From positions 1 to 64,000 of IMG/VR virus record IMGVR_UViG_3300036985_003303: a stretch of 64,000 nt of DNA; one strand, given 5' to 3'. This stretch comes from a virus. The notes below the pieces were generated by a model, which saw nothing but the letters and a program-made list of their open reading frames with translations, was not told the origin of the DNA and did no database searches. Numbering within the stretch: position 1 is the first letter of the stretch; the number at the start of each line of letters is the position of its first letter. The translations under genes and the position numbers were made by a program. Below are positions 1 to 9,131 of the stretch, piece after piece.

Positions 1-1044
1 TTCAGCTTCAAGTTGATTCCAATCTTCATCTTCTTCAGCATCTAGATCTACTGATGGTATTGAAACCTCTATGTCATTATCTACACCATATAACTGATGA
101 GCAAGTTCATCTTCAGTTAAAACATCTTCCTCAGATTCATTTGTGTCTAGAATGTTTTCTTCTGACTGGTGCACAACTGGTATAATTTCTACCTCTTCTT
201 GCACCGCTTGATTATCAAGGAGTTGCTCTTCAGGTTCTGAAGCAATTAGCAAATCCAAAATCTCTACAATTTCATCATTGACTACATTTACTTCCATGTC
301 ACCTGCTTCATTTTCATTCTCTAGTTCTATAGAAGCAATGTTATAAAGAACTTGAACATAGCTATTAATGTCCATCTGTTGTCTGTACCAATTTTTTGGT
401 GCTTGATCAACAATACCAAACATAATCATCTTGTAAAGTTCCCATAAAGTCCCTTTGTCAGTGTAATCAAATGATGGTTTTTCATATTCTCTTTTGATGA
501 CATTGATTTGCTCTGAAGAAATAATCTGTTTGTCAAAATAAAGAAGCCCAAGTAATTTTGCATACTCTTTTCTGCTTACATGAATTGACTTAAACTTGTT
601 CTTCATGTTTACAATCTCAGCAAAGTGATCATCTGCTGATGCAACCATGGCTTCGATAACTTCCATAGTTTCTTCTAAAGCTGTACCGGTATGCTTTCTA
701 TTCCAAGATGCTTGATTGTTTGTAGAAACAAAAGGAACTTGGTTATCATAAATAAAACCACCAATTGAACAACTGAATCGCACCATCTTGTTGTAGGAAT
801 TGGTCCAGTTGAAGGTCATTGCCATATCTGGATCATTCAATGTTTCAATTTGCATAAATCCTAATGCAACATCTCCGTTTGATTCTGCTTTATATAATTC
901 ATTTGTTACAATGAATCCGTGCTTTGCTAGCATCTCTCTCACAGTGTCAATGATGTCACCGTGAGAAATTACTGTGTAAGACTTTGTTGCAACAGGAAGT
1001 TGCGTTTTTCTTAGATACTCTTCTGTTTGTGTTTTTGATACCAT
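1..1044 (-). CDS. Partial conserved phage protein, possibly DUF932-like (3' end outside window)
   Basis: The minus-strand frame is open from ATG at 1044 to the window edge (348 codons, no stop), so the C-terminus is missing. The N-terminal half contains SHGDIIDTVREML and a later segment with an N-S-Y-N-K motif followed by a hydrophobic strand and FIYDN. This loosely recalls DUF932 phage/plasmid proteins; that assignment is tentative. The last ~100 visible residues are very acidic (Glu/Asp runs), like a flexible tail. It starts immediately after the stop of the polymerase gene, so it is probably co-transcribed with the replication genes. No catalytic motif was recognised. Confidence 0.75.
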   Translation of the reverse strand, partial: MVSKTQTEEYLRKTQLPVATKSYTVISHGDIIDTVREMLAKHGFIVTNELYKAESNGDVALGFMQIETLNDPDMAMTFNWTNSYNKMVRFSCSIGGFIYDNQVPFVSTNNQASWNRKHTGTALEETMEVIEAMVASADDHFAEIVNMKNKFKSIHVSRKEYAKLLGLLYFDKQIISSEQINVIKREYEKPSFDYTDKGTLWELYKMIMFGIVDQAPKNWYRQQMDINSYVQVLYNIASIELENENEAGDMEVNVVNDEIVEILDLLIASEPEEQLLDNQAVQEEVEIIPVVHQSEENILDTNESEEDVLTEDELAHQLYGVDNDIEVSIPSVDLDAEEDEDWNQLEAE

Positions 1045-1045
1045 A

Positions 1046-3025
1046 CTAAAATAATGTTTCTTGATTTGTGGGTTCAATCTTTCTGATTTCTTTGTTGATT
1101 TCTCTCAGATAAAATTGAGTGTCAATTTCATAGTCTTTAAACTCTTTGTCTTCAAACTTATTCATGATCCGTTCAAGACTCTTAGATGCTTCAACCTTGA
1201 TAACTTTGTCATCTTTAACTTTTAAGATCTTACAGCCTTTTGTTGACATATAATATCTTAGTGTTTTCTGAGCCGCAGTTCTATCTAATCTATTATCTGT
1301 AAAACAAGTTAGATGGAATTTAAATCCACCAATTGCTCTAGTACCAGCACAATAGTCATAGATGTTTTTGTTTTCTTCCAATGTCTTTTCAGCATTTTGG
1401 TTGTGAACAAAATAGTTGTAGTAAGCCAAGCGTTTAATCCTGAAACTTTTGTTTTTATGAAGAGGTTTGTCAACTTCAAATCTACCTTTACTCTTAGTGT
1501 TAAACAAAAAATATTTATCATCTCTTGTTCTTTTTATAAGAGGTTTAGGAAAGTCATTCTTGATTTTATTGATGGCATCTTCTTTTGGAATTTCTTTGCC
1601 AGCAAAAATACCAATGTAATTGTTTACATCAGGAATGATAAGCTTTTCATATACTTCAAACTCTAATTGAAGCTTTGTTAATGCCTCCCATTTTTCACAT
1701 ATCTGATGATACAGTTCTTCATATTCACGCGGGATTATAATTTCACCGCCATCAGTATTAACCATGACTGGTCTTGCACCTGGAATAGATTCACATAGTT
1801 CTTCCATAAGCATTACAAGAAGTAACTGACCGTTGCAAGTAATTTTCATTGTAAACATGCTGTCCTTTAGGAAAGAGTTATCTTCATTAGACAAGCCGTA
1901 AGTTGAGTTCAGCAAAATTTTGTACACATAATTCAATGGATCTTTTTTGCTGTACTTTTTCCTGTCTTCAAAGAATCCTTCATAGATTTCACAGAAAGCT
2001 TCTCTGTTTATGTGAGCTGGGGACCAGTTGTTTCTGATAGATAGATTTGGATAAAATGAAGTTACATCAAATGATTTAATGATGAAATCTTTATCTGATT
2101 TGTAAATACCTTTCTTAGCACCATGAATGCCACCCAATGCAAATGAAAACTCTAGACCTTTATAAGTAACTTTGTGTTGGAAACTACCTTTTAGATTTTC
2201 TCCATCCAGTTTAAGCTTTTTGAATTTTGATAATGTAGCTTTTAGTTCCGGAGTTTTAAACTCAATGTATGGAAGTATAGCTTCATTCAAATCAATTACT
2301 TTTCTGTAAGTCTTTTTCTTTTTTAATTCATACTCTGGAATACCTAGTTTCTGAGAAAGCAGTTTAAGAAAAATACTTTTTGCCAATTTGGGTTCTGAGT
2401 GGTTTGTCAAATTCATTTCAAAATGGTTTGACAGATCTCCTCTAAGCAATATTTCTGCTTTGTTCTTAAAGAACAGTTCCCTTGTAGATAGACAGTCATT
2501 GATACAGTACTTCAACAACATAAGGATTTCCTTGTCATTGTGAGGTTTGCTGTGGTCTGTGCTCATGTCTTCTACATTGTGCCAGTCCATGCTATACTGC
2601 AGCCATTTAAGGCTACAGCGTTTAGCAGGATTGTCATAATTGTTTATGGCTAAAATATCACATTCTCTGAATGGGTTATCTTTTGGATTGTACAATGGAA
2701 ACTCTTTGGCATTACTTCTTCTAATTACATCTTGTGCAATCAAATAAGTTGACGCGGCAATATGGCTACCTGTTGAATTTTTGTGTGTACTCCAGTTGTA
2801 TAGTAGATATTGAGAAATCTGAGTATCAAACTTTAATCCGTTGTATGAAATCAGCATTGTTTTGTTATTAATGCAGCTGTGAATGAACTCAATGTATTCT
2901 GTGTATTGATTCCGAGTGTCACTCACTTCAAATGAAATAATATCACTTGGTTTTTGGACATTTATAAACACTGCTAAAAAGCAATTTGCTACTGTTTCAT
3001 AGTCATATACATACGCTTTAGCCAT
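1046..3025 (-). CDS. DNA polymerase, family B, with 3'-5' exonuclease
   Basis: Replicative phage DNA polymerase of about 659 residues. The exonuclease domain shows Exo I (YDYET near residue 8), Exo II (SYNGLKFDTQ) and Exo III (YCINDCLSTREL, the YxxxD type). The polymerase domain shows motif A (DVTSFYPNL), motif B (KILLNSTYG) and motif C as VNTDGG instead of the usual YxDTDS, so the first motif C aspartate is Asn. I chose the ATG at 3025 (MAKAYVYDYET) because it lies just before Exo I and avoids overlap with the upstream gene; an ATG at 3055 is also in frame. The length fits compact phage family B enzymes. It would copy the phage genome in the cytoplasm with the primase, DnaB helicase and SSB encoded in the same leftward block. 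Confidence 0.93.
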   Translation of the reverse strand: MAKAYVYDYETVANCFLAVFINVQKPSDIISFEVSDTRNQYTEYIEFIHSCINNKTMLISYNGLKFDTQISQYLLYNWSTHKNSTGSHIAASTYLIAQDVIRRSNAKEFPLYNPKDNPFRECDILAINNYDNPAKRCSLKWLQYSMDWHNVEDMSTDHSKPHNDKEILMLLKYCINDCLSTRELFFKNKAEILLRGDLSNHFEMNLTNHSEPKLAKSIFLKLLSQKLGIPEYELKKKKTYRKVIDLNEAILPYIEFKTPELKATLSKFKKLKLDGENLKGSFQHKVTYKGLEFSFALGGIHGAKKGIYKSDKDFIIKSFDVTSFYPNLSIRNNWSPAHINREAFCEIYEGFFEDRKKYSKKDPLNYVYKILLNSTYGLSNEDNSFLKDSMFTMKITCNGQLLLVMLMEELCESIPGARPVMVNTDGGEIIIPREYEELYHQICEKWEALTKLQLEFEVYEKLIIPDVNNYIGIFAGKEIPKEDAINKIKNDFPKPLIKRTRDDKYFLFNTKSKGRFEVDKPLHKNKSFRIKRLAYYNYFVHNQNAEKTLEENKNIYDYCAGTRAIGGFKFHLTCFTDNRLDRTAAQKTLRYYMSTKGCKILKVKDDKVIKVEASKSLERIMNKFEDKEFKDYEIDTQFYLREINKEIRKIEPTNQETLF

Positions 3026-3035
3026 AATTATTAGT

Positions 3036-3587
3036 TTAACATGCAGCCCATGCAATGAATTTGTATAGACCTAATTTTTCAGTTGTTGACTTTTTATATG
3101 TGACAGTTGCACATTGACTATTGCCTTCAATAAGTTCTTTAGCAATAATTATTTTTACATTGACATCTGGATTAGCTTCAACATAAGTTCTTGCTTTTTT
3201 GATACAAACTGTTTGGCTTTTATCTCTTGCAACTTCTCGTTGATCCCATGTAGTTACTGCTTTGTATACAGTTTCCCACTTACGAGTTCCTTTTTGAGGA
3301 GTTACATCTACTTGAGATTTAACTTTGTTTTTATTTTCTACAGGTGTTTCCATGCAAAACCCCCAAGCTTCACGCTTACTTGCATTGTCTGCAATATATT
3401 CTTCAATATCTCTAAAACTTTTAGTTTTTGTCATTGAAGTAACATCTTTAGTCAAATCACAAGTATGTATTCCACCGGAGTAACCTTCTTGATGACCAAA
3501 GTAATCTTCATCATCTTGACATGCTCTTTTAAAAGCATCTTGAATATTTTTACCTCTTGCTGTTCTATAAATTAGTTCTGCTCCCAT
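3036..3587 (-). CDS. Conserved phage protein with N-terminal MGA...GYSGG motif
   Basis: A 183-residue protein opening with MGAELIYRTARGK, then an AFKRACQDD helix and YFGHQEGYSGGI. I recognise this N-terminal pattern (MGA, an Ala-rich helix, aromatic-GH, GY[TS]G) as recurrent in proteins of many unrelated phages, but its function is not known to me. The C-terminal ~100 residues (TWDQREVARDKSQTVCIKKA and onward) look like a second small alpha/beta domain. The gene overlaps the start of the WGR gene's downstream end by 16 bases and precedes the polymerase, so it belongs to the replication operon. Confidence 0.8.
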   Translation of the reverse strand: MGAELIYRTARGKNIQDAFKRACQDDEDYFGHQEGYSGGIHTCDLTKDVTSMTKTKSFRDIEEYIADNASKREAWGFCMETPVENKNKVKSQVDVTPQKGTRKWETVYKAVTTWDQREVARDKSQTVCIKKARTYVEANPDVNVKIIIAKELIEGNSQCATVTYKKSTTEKLGLYKFIAWAAC

Positions 3588-4009
3588 TTTTGTTTTTCTT
3601 TAGTTTCAATTAATACTTCTGCTAATCTTACTGTTTCCGGATCTGTGGAATATAACATCCGTGTGACTGTAGTGTATTCTTCTTCAGTCATATATTTTTC
3701 ATTGACCATTTCTGCGGCAAAAGAACTATAAATTCTAGTTCTTTGATTTTGAGTGGTTGCTAATAGATCAGTATAGTTATATCCTTTGTTAACTTTGGAT
3801 TGAATTAACTTATCATATACAGCTCTAGCTTTATAAAAGGGTAAAGGACTTTCATTTTTAGTTCCATGAACCAAAGTATTACCTCTTCTCCCATAAGCAA
3901 AATTTATATTCCAAAGATTACTTTTTGGAATTTTACAAAGTTCAGCTTGATAAACTTTGTCTGATTTGTAATCCATATAATGCAAATTTGTAGTTTGGAT
4001 TAGTTCCAT
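3572..4009 (-). CDS. WGR-domain protein with C-terminal HEAT-like motif
   Basis: 145 residues. Residues ~15-75 match the WGR domain: a beta strand with VYQAEL, then WNINFAYGRRGNTLVHGTK and a helix leading to NKGYNYTDLL. WGR domains are nucleic-acid or protein binding modules best known from PARPs and also found in bacterial proteins near MoxR/VWA genes. The C-terminal ~40 residues carry a single helical motif, MLYSTDPETVRLAEVLI, that recurs in other proteins of this phage. Stop and start overlap the neighbours (TAATG type at 4009). Role inferred: DNA-associated accessory factor. Confidence 0.85.
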   Translation of the reverse strand: MELIQTTNLHYMDYKSDKVYQAELCKIPKSNLWNINFAYGRRGNTLVHGTKNESPLPFYKARAVYDKLIQSKVNKGYNYTDLLATTQNQRTRIYSSFAAEMVNEKYMTEEEYTTVTRMLYSTDPETVRLAEVLIETKEKQKWEQN

Positions 4010-4215
4010 TACATTGATGATTTTTCAATTATTCCTTTTAATGTTGTTGCGCCTAACTTGCACACATCTTCTTCATCTGACTTCAAGTACTGAAGGATTC
4101 TTTCATACTGTTCATCATCAACTAAGCCATTTCTTTTGGCAAAGTTTAGTCTAATAATATCTGGATCTCTTGGTTTTCCTGAGCCAAAAACTTTACCTAA
4201 ATCAATTGTGCTCAT
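4009..4215 (-). CDS. Small protein with single HEAT-like motif
   Basis: 68 residues, not recognised as a named family. The second half reads as two amphipathic helices with YLKSDEEDVCKLGATTLKGI, one clear copy of the S-x-D-x-E-x3-L-G motif that recurs in at least six other proteins here. The first half has a Lys/Arg-Asp-Pro-Asp loop and a helix. It overlaps the WGR gene start and follows a hairpin terminator on its upstream side (4231-4265), so it opens a new transcription segment or is read by readthrough. Function unknown; a protein-interaction peptide is plausible. Confidence 0.75.
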   Translation of the reverse strand: MSTIDLGKVFGSGKPRDPDIIRLNFAKRNGLVDDEQYERILQYLKSDEEDVCKLGATTLKGIIEKSSM

Positions 4216-4230
4216 AAACTTGAATAAATA

Positions 4231-4265
4231 AAAAGTGCGAGAAACTAGAAGAATCTCGCACTTTT
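4231..4265 (-). terminator. Rho-independent terminator
   Basis: Perfect 12-bp inverted repeat AAAAGTGCGAGA / TCTCGCACTTTT with an 11-nt loop. On the minus strand it ends in TTTTT and directly follows the stop codon of the gene at 4281-4685. It ends that unit. Confidence 0.85.
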
Positions 4266-4280
4266 GTTAAGAATTGGTGC

Positions 4281-4685
4281 TTACTTTTTAGCCTTAGCTC
4301 TTGCTGCTTCAGGATTGATTACATTGCGGAAAGGAAAAGTATCTGCATTGTCTGCAAACTTTTCTACAAAAGCAATAATATCATCTTCATTTACAAGTGT
4401 GTACTCATAAAAAGTTTTGATTGCTTTTCTTTCTTCTTTGTAGTTCTTACCTACAACTTTTCGGCCTTTAGCAATTGCTGTATCTCCGTTGTCATCTAAC
4501 TTAGGAAACAAATGGAATGTATCCTTTTGGACTGTAGAAATAATTGCTAACTGTTTTTGATCTGGCACATAGATACACTCCACGAATGGACAAGTTTCAT
4601 TTGTTCTGATCATGCTAAACGTTGGCATGCCTCTGTGATCTTGCACAACTAACATCATGCTTTTTTGGTTGGTGTTTTCTGACAT
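4281..4685 (-). CDS. Conserved hypothetical phage protein
   Basis: 134 residues with no family I can name. It contains several hydrophobic beta strands (SMMLVVQDH, CIYVPDQKQLAIIS) and ends in an Ala/Lys tail. A minus-strand TATCTTTG (4698-4705) sits 13 bases upstream of the ATG and could be a -7 promoter box (TAnnTTTG), giving an almost leaderless transcript that stops at the 4231-4265 hairpin. This isolated, individually terminated unit inside a replication operon suggests independent expression. Function unknown. Confidence 0.75.
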   Translation of the reverse strand: MSENTNQKSMMLVVQDHRGMPTFSMIRTNETCPFVECIYVPDQKQLAIISTVQKDTFHLFPKLDDNGDTAIAKGRKVVGKNYKEERKAIKTFYEYTLVNEDDIIAFVEKFADNADTFPFRNVINPEAARAKAKK

Positions 4686-4694
4686 AGTATTTTC

Positions 4695-5720
4695 TTACAA
4701 AGATATTAAATTGTTTGCAAATTCATAAGGTAATGTAAAGTCTTTGCTTGTAATGTGATAATTGATTTTCTTGTTTACCATGTGGAACAATTCAGTAAAA
4801 TACTTTTCCATTGATGAATCTTCTACTGGAAAGCAATACACATCATTGTTTTGGTCAACCACAATAAAGTGAAAAATGATTTTGTAATCAAACGCGCGGC
4901 CTCTGAGTAAACTTTCAGCAAGAATCTTGTAGATGATTGGTTGCAACCAGTACTCATACTTTTCTGCAGATGTAACAAAGTCTTTTAGTTTTCCACCGTG
5001 CGTTTTAACATCACTGATATAAACAGTTTTGCTTTGGCGATCAACTTTGATTACATCCATGATACCTTTAACACCATACTGAAGTTCATCTGGTCTATGA
5101 GATAACTCAATTTCATATCGGACTTCATCATTTTCATTCACTGGTTTAAGCAAGAAGTTTGCTTTTTCACATGCAAGAATTGCTTCTGCTTTTGCATAGC
5201 ATTTATCCCATGATGCAACATCTACAATTGTTTTCTCGCGTCCTTCTACCATGATTCTAAAATACTCAATTGAGTTTTCAGTAATGATTTTTTCTATACG
5301 CTTTTCATCACCTGTTTTGAATGGAGCTTTCTTGTCATCTACTAATGATTGATGCAAGTTTACTTCTTTCAAGTAAGCAATGATTTCTTCATGATACTCA
5401 TCTAATTCAGATGCATCTCTTGCTAAAGATAAAAGATGTTCTATACAAAGACGAGTACTATCTGTAGGAACAGATATTCCCATGTTGACAAACTTTTCTT
5501 TGAGTTGTTCTGGTTCAAGAACCATGCAGTGAACTAATGATCCTTCATCAAAATGCTTTCCTGTTTTCACATCTTTCTCACCTAATACATAGTGTTTGAA
5601 ATATGTTTTTGGAGATTCAAGCATTAGCTTTAATGCACTTGGGCTGAGCATTAGGTTCTCAACATTAGCAAAGAATGCATCATAATTCATTTGCTGTACT
5701 TCATTTAACTCTTGTTTCAT
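4695..5720 (-). CDS. PD-(D/E)XK superfamily nuclease (RecB/Cas4-like exonuclease)
   Basis: 341 residues. The order of motifs fits PD-(D/E)XK phage exonucleases: an early helix SPSALKLMLESPKTYFKHY, GSLVHCMVLEP (conserved His), GIMDVIKV (Asp), ISDVKTHGG (D-x-K catalytic pair) and LQPIIYKIL (Q-x3-Y). Such enzymes degrade or process DNA ends in phage recombination and replication. It overlaps the downstream unknown gene by four bases (ATGA). With the SSB and RecA-like ATPase in the same block it probably forms a recombination module. A second, different PD-(D/E)XK protein lies at 40111-40950. Confidence 0.88.
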   Translation of the reverse strand: MKQELNEVQQMNYDAFFANVENLMLSPSALKLMLESPKTYFKHYVLGEKDVKTGKHFDEGSLVHCMVLEPEQLKEKFVNMGISVPTDSTRLCIEHLLSLARDASELDEYHEEIIAYLKEVNLHQSLVDDKKAPFKTGDEKRIEKIITENSIEYFRIMVEGREKTIVDVASWDKCYAKAEAILACEKANFLLKPVNENDEVRYEIELSHRPDELQYGVKGIMDVIKVDRQSKTVYISDVKTHGGKLKDFVTSAEKYEYWLQPIIYKILAESLLRGRAFDYKIIFHFIVVDQNNDVYCFPVEDSSMEKYFTELFHMVNKKINYHITSKDFTLPYEFANNLISL

Positions 5721-6688
5721 TTTCTTTTTAGTTTTAATTTGAAATCAAATACTGAACTCTTTTCCAGTTTTGGATGGTAATAGTTATCTGCAATCCTTTC
5801 TAGGATTTCATTTGAAGCATACCCAAACTTTTGTTCATACTCTTTTACAATAGTATCAGACCTTCTTTTGATTCCTGTTTCAATGTTGAATGCACCTTTT
5901 AATAAAGGAAGCACTGGAACATTTGGATTGTTTCTACGGATGTTGTCATCCATGTGATTAATCAAACAGATTAACTCTACAAAAGAATCATTTGGATTAA
6001 TAGTATTGAGCAAAGTCAATGCTACTTTTTCTGAGTCTTGTGATTGCAAAAGCATTTTGATTTTGTTTGATTCTTCAAGCGTTATACCCCGGTTTTTAGC
6101 ATGGTTCAAGACTTCTTTTAACTCAATAGCTTTTTTGTTAGTAGGTATAATCATTCCAGATAAATTAACAACGTTGTTTACATCATGATTGTCACCTCTA
6201 TCCCATTGAGTTTGTGATTGCCTCCAGCTTGATCTACCATAATGTTTGTATGTCATTTGAACATAGTCATCTTCAGAAATCAAATCAAATTCTAATGCAT
6301 TTTGTAATAGTTGTTTTGCTTTTAGACAATAACTATCCCAAAAATCTAATTCTAATACATCTTTAACTTTTTGAAGACAGTACTTTTCTGAATCTTGATG
6401 ACTAAAAACATAATAGTCACAACCAAGGGCTTGAACTTTTCCAGATAGTAATTTAGCATCTGTCATTAGATACTTTCTTACCGCTAAATTAACATAGAGT
6501 GTTTTAGTTTTGTCTTTAACAATACTTTCTACATCTTCATTAATTATTTTTTCATTGATAAGTGCTGCCGTACTTGAATCAAAAATCAACTTATTGACTT
6601 TTAAATCAGTGTCATGGCATTCATAATCGTCAAGAACTACCGCGAAACAAGTCCGCGGTAGTGTCACAACATTTATTGATGAAATCAT
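5717..6688 (-). CDS. Unknown protein with internal HEAT-like motif
   Basis: 323 residues, no recognised family. The N-terminal ~110 residues are alpha/beta with FAVVLDDYECHD. The middle holds NLSGMIIPTNKKAIELKEVL and then MLLQSQDSEKVALTLLNTI, a copy of the HEAT-like S-x-D-x-E motif shared across this phage. The C-terminus is basic (KLKLKRK). It is tightly coupled to both neighbours (ATGA overlap with the nuclease start at 5720; stop one base from the MoxR stop frame at 6688). Position between nuclease and MoxR ATPase suggests replication or remodelling work, but nothing in the sequence proves it. Confidence 0.78.
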   Translation of the reverse strand: MISSINVVTLPRTCFAVVLDDYECHDTDLKVNKLIFDSSTAALINEKIINEDVESIVKDKTKTLYVNLAVRKYLMTDAKLLSGKVQALGCDYYVFSHQDSEKYCLQKVKDVLELDFWDSYCLKAKQLLQNALEFDLISEDDYVQMTYKHYGRSSWRQSQTQWDRGDNHDVNNVVNLSGMIIPTNKKAIELKEVLNHAKNRGITLEESNKIKMLLQSQDSEKVALTLLNTINPNDSFVELICLINHMDDNIRRNNPNVPVLPLLKGAFNIETGIKRRSDTIVKEYEQKFGYASNEILERIADNYYHPKLEKSSVFDFKLKLKRK

Positions 6689-7884
6689 TATTCTAAAATT
6701 ACATTTACAAATTCATCTTCAAGCATAAGTACATTGTATTTGTTGCTTGAGTTGACTACTTTCTTAGCCAATACAAACTTCAAGTCAGATCCTAATGCTT
6801 TACCAACAACCAAATCTTTTACTCTTTCAATAAATGCAGGAGTAATTTCTTTGTCTTTCACGGTATGAACCATGTGGTTAATCAATCTGGTAGTTAATAC
6901 ATAACCAAGATCAGCTCTGTAGTCTTTACCTTCTTTAACCAACTCTTTGATTTTAACTTGAATAGTATCAAAGCTAACTTTTGTATCCAAAATTTCAGCA
7001 GGTGAAATCATTTTATCCAACTTATTATGGATGAATGATGTAAACATTGTTGTAATTTCTGGACCAACTGCGCCTTCACCAATGTTCTGGATAAGCATCA
7101 GTTGTTTGTCAAAGTCCTTGATTGTTCTTAAAGAATTGTAGAACTTCACCAAACTTCTTGGATTTACTACAGGATTGTCATCTTTGATAATCTCTTTACC
7201 ATGTAACAAAGTAAAGTTAATTGCACGTTGGTCAATACCTGATTTTTCAGCCCACTCAGCCCAAACTTCTGGCTCCCATCTCATATCAAAGGTAATGTAT
7301 CTTGACTTTGCAGCAGCATCAATGTCTGTTACATTGTAAGTACCGTCATCTGGATTTTCTGTAAGAAGAATAGTCCACCCTTTTGGTAACGCCCAAGAAA
7401 TGTAGCGTTGCTTGTCAATGATTTCCATTACAGCTTGCATAAAGCGTGGTGCTGCTCTAGTGTAATCATCTAAGATAAGTACACCGTTTTCTCCCTTACC
7501 TGCAATCCAAGCTGGCTTAGCATAGCTCATTCGGCTTTGTCCATTAGCTTTCCATCCCTGTGCAGCAAAGGAATCCATGACTTTTTCATCAACCCATTTA
7601 CCCACTTGTGTATCGCCTTGCTTAGCAACCATCTGATATTCCTTAATTGGAATACCAACTAAGTCACCTAACTCATCTAGCTGAGCTAAGTTGATAATTT
7701 CTACATGTTTTATATTTAGCTCTTCAGCTAATTGTTCCACTACGGATGTCTTTCCTAATCCTGCTGCACCACAAATTGAGATAGCAACTGGTTTCAATCC
7801 ATCTTCTTGGATTGCTCTATTGTTTGTAATCAAGTGAGTCAATGTTTCTTTTAACTCTTTGCTGTTTAACTGTACTTTGTTCAT
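6688..7884 (-). CDS. MoxR-type AAA+ ATPase
   Basis: About 398 residues from ATG 7884 (MNKVQLNSKEL); a longer start at 7968 would overlap the upstream gene by 67 bases. Walker A is GAAGLGKT (residues 39-46), Walker B is GVLILDDYTRA, with sensor-like LLTENPDDGTYNV and an arginine-rich KSRYITFDMRW segment. This matches MoxR-like AAA+ ATPases (AAA_5/CbbQ type), which remodel protein complexes together with a VWA partner. The partner is encoded immediately upstream (7902-9131), the classical MoxR-VWA pairing (compare RavA-ViaA, CbbQ-CbbO). The client in this phage is unknown. Confidence 0.92.
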   Translation of the reverse strand: MNKVQLNSKELKETLTHLITNNRAIQEDGLKPVAISICGAAGLGKTSVVEQLAEELNIKHVEIINLAQLDELGDLVGIPIKEYQMVAKQGDTQVGKWVDEKVMDSFAAQGWKANGQSRMSYAKPAWIAGKGENGVLILDDYTRAAPRFMQAVMEIIDKQRYISWALPKGWTILLTENPDDGTYNVTDIDAAAKSRYITFDMRWEPEVWAEWAEKSGIDQRAINFTLLHGKEIIKDDNPVVNPRSLVKFYNSLRTIKDFDKQLMLIQNIGEGAVGPEITTMFTSFIHNKLDKMISPAEILDTKVSFDTIQVKIKELVKEGKDYRADLGYVLTTRLINHMVHTVKDKEITPAFIERVKDLVVGKALGSDLKFVLAKKVVNSSNKYNVLMLEDEFVNVILE

Positions 7885-7901
7885 AACTCTTAATTTAACT
7901 T

Positions 7902-9131
7902 TTAATTTAACTTGATTGTTTTTCCTGGTAAATGATCTGTGTCCTGACATTTTGTAGATAATACCCACAACATGTTTTTAACTGGCGCATTTGGAGCAGG
8001 ACATTCTCCATCTGTAAGATAAATGAGTGTAGTGTATTTCTTTCTGTGTTGTATGTAATAATCTACAACAGGATTGAAATCAGTACCTCCTCTTTTCTTA
8101 ATAACCAAAGGAATGTTTGGTCTATATTTTACTGGATCTTGCATCTGTGTGTCTGCAAAAACCAATGTAAAATCATGTCCACACTTGTACATGTGGTGAA
8201 TTTCATGCATAAACTCTTTAATTTCATCATCAGATACTGAAGCAGAACTGTCAATTGCAATTAAGATGGTTGAAAATTCCTGAACTTTGATTCCAAAATC
8301 TAATTCAAACCGCTTGCTTTGTTTTCTTTTGGTTTTACGCATGCTGTTTTTAGAACTGTTCCCAATGTATCTTCTCAAGTAAGCTTTCCAATTAAACTTT
8401 GGTGGTTCAATTACTTTTAAAGCTTCTAACTTTTGTAAGACCTCTCTAGGTATCGTACCCCGCATCTTTTGCACTTGCTCAACAACTTCATCCAACATGA
8501 CTTCAAGTTGCTTGTCAACGAGTTTCTGTTGTGTTTCTGATAGGTCATCGAAGTCATCCCATTGGTGATTAGGAACACGCATGTTGTTTTTACCTTGATT
8601 GGTTACTTGCATAGATCCATTAGCAACAGCATCTTTAATGGCATCAAGTAAACTTTGACCTTGTCCGCTACCTTTACCTGTTCCTGGCCCATTTCTTTCA
8701 CTTTCTCTGTTTAGTTTTTCATAGTAAACATTTGTTCCTTCGTCAGGAAGCAAGTCATAATCACTAAATTTTTCAAGTGTACAGCCATCTGGTGGTAAAT
8801 AATTGGGATCAATCTTTTGATTAATCTCAACATCTTGTGCAGTATTTGCTAACTCATGGTTTTTGAGATGCTTGTATTCTGTAATATGAAAGAATGCAAT
8901 ATGCATTAATTCGTGCTGAAGCAAACCTTTCTTCTGGTCTTCAGACAATGTTTGCCAAAATTCCGGATTAATATACAACTTGTAGTTGATTCCTTCTAGT
9001 CCAACACCGGCTGTTGGTACTTTGTCTGTCCATTCTTTGTTAAGATTTAGAAGCAGTAGCCCATAAAATGGCTGTTCTAGCATTAAGTCTTTACAAATCT
9101 TCGTGAGATTTTGTTGGAGGTTTACTGACAT
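7902..9131 (-). CDS. VWA-domain protein with metallopeptidase-like domain (MoxR partner)
   Basis: 409 residues. The N-terminal domain has HELMH (residues 73-77) followed by a helix with HITEYKHLKNHELANTAQDVEIN, matching the DUF2201-type putative zinc metallopeptidase domain. A Gly-rich linker (~150-160) precedes the C-terminal VWA domain with an intact MIDAS: DSSAS (294-298), GGTDF (~353) and LTDGE (~375). Such proteins act with MoxR ATPases, encoded directly downstream. Metal-dependent binding of a client and ATP-driven remodelling is the family expectation. The first 40 bases overlap the upstream gene. Confidence 0.92.
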   Translation of the reverse strand: MSVNLQQNLTKICKDLMLEQPFYGLLLLNLNKEWTDKVPTAGVGLEGINYKLYINPEFWQTLSEDQKKGLLQHELMHIAFFHITEYKHLKNHELANTAQDVEINQKIDPNYLPPDGCTLEKFSDYDLLPDEGTNVYYEKLNRESERNGPGTGKGSGQGQSLLDAIKDAVANGSMQVTNQGKNNMRVPNHQWDDFDDLSETQQKLVDKQLEVMLDEVVEQVQKMRGTIPREVLQKLEALKVIEPPKFNWKAYLRRYIGNSSKNSMRKTKRKQSKRFELDFGIKVQEFSTILIAIDSSASVSDDEIKEFMHEIHHMYKCGHDFTLVFADTQMQDPVKYRPNIPLVIKKRGGTDFNPVVDYYIQHRKKYTTLIYLTDGECPAPNAPVKNMLWVLSTKCQDTDHLPGKTIKLN

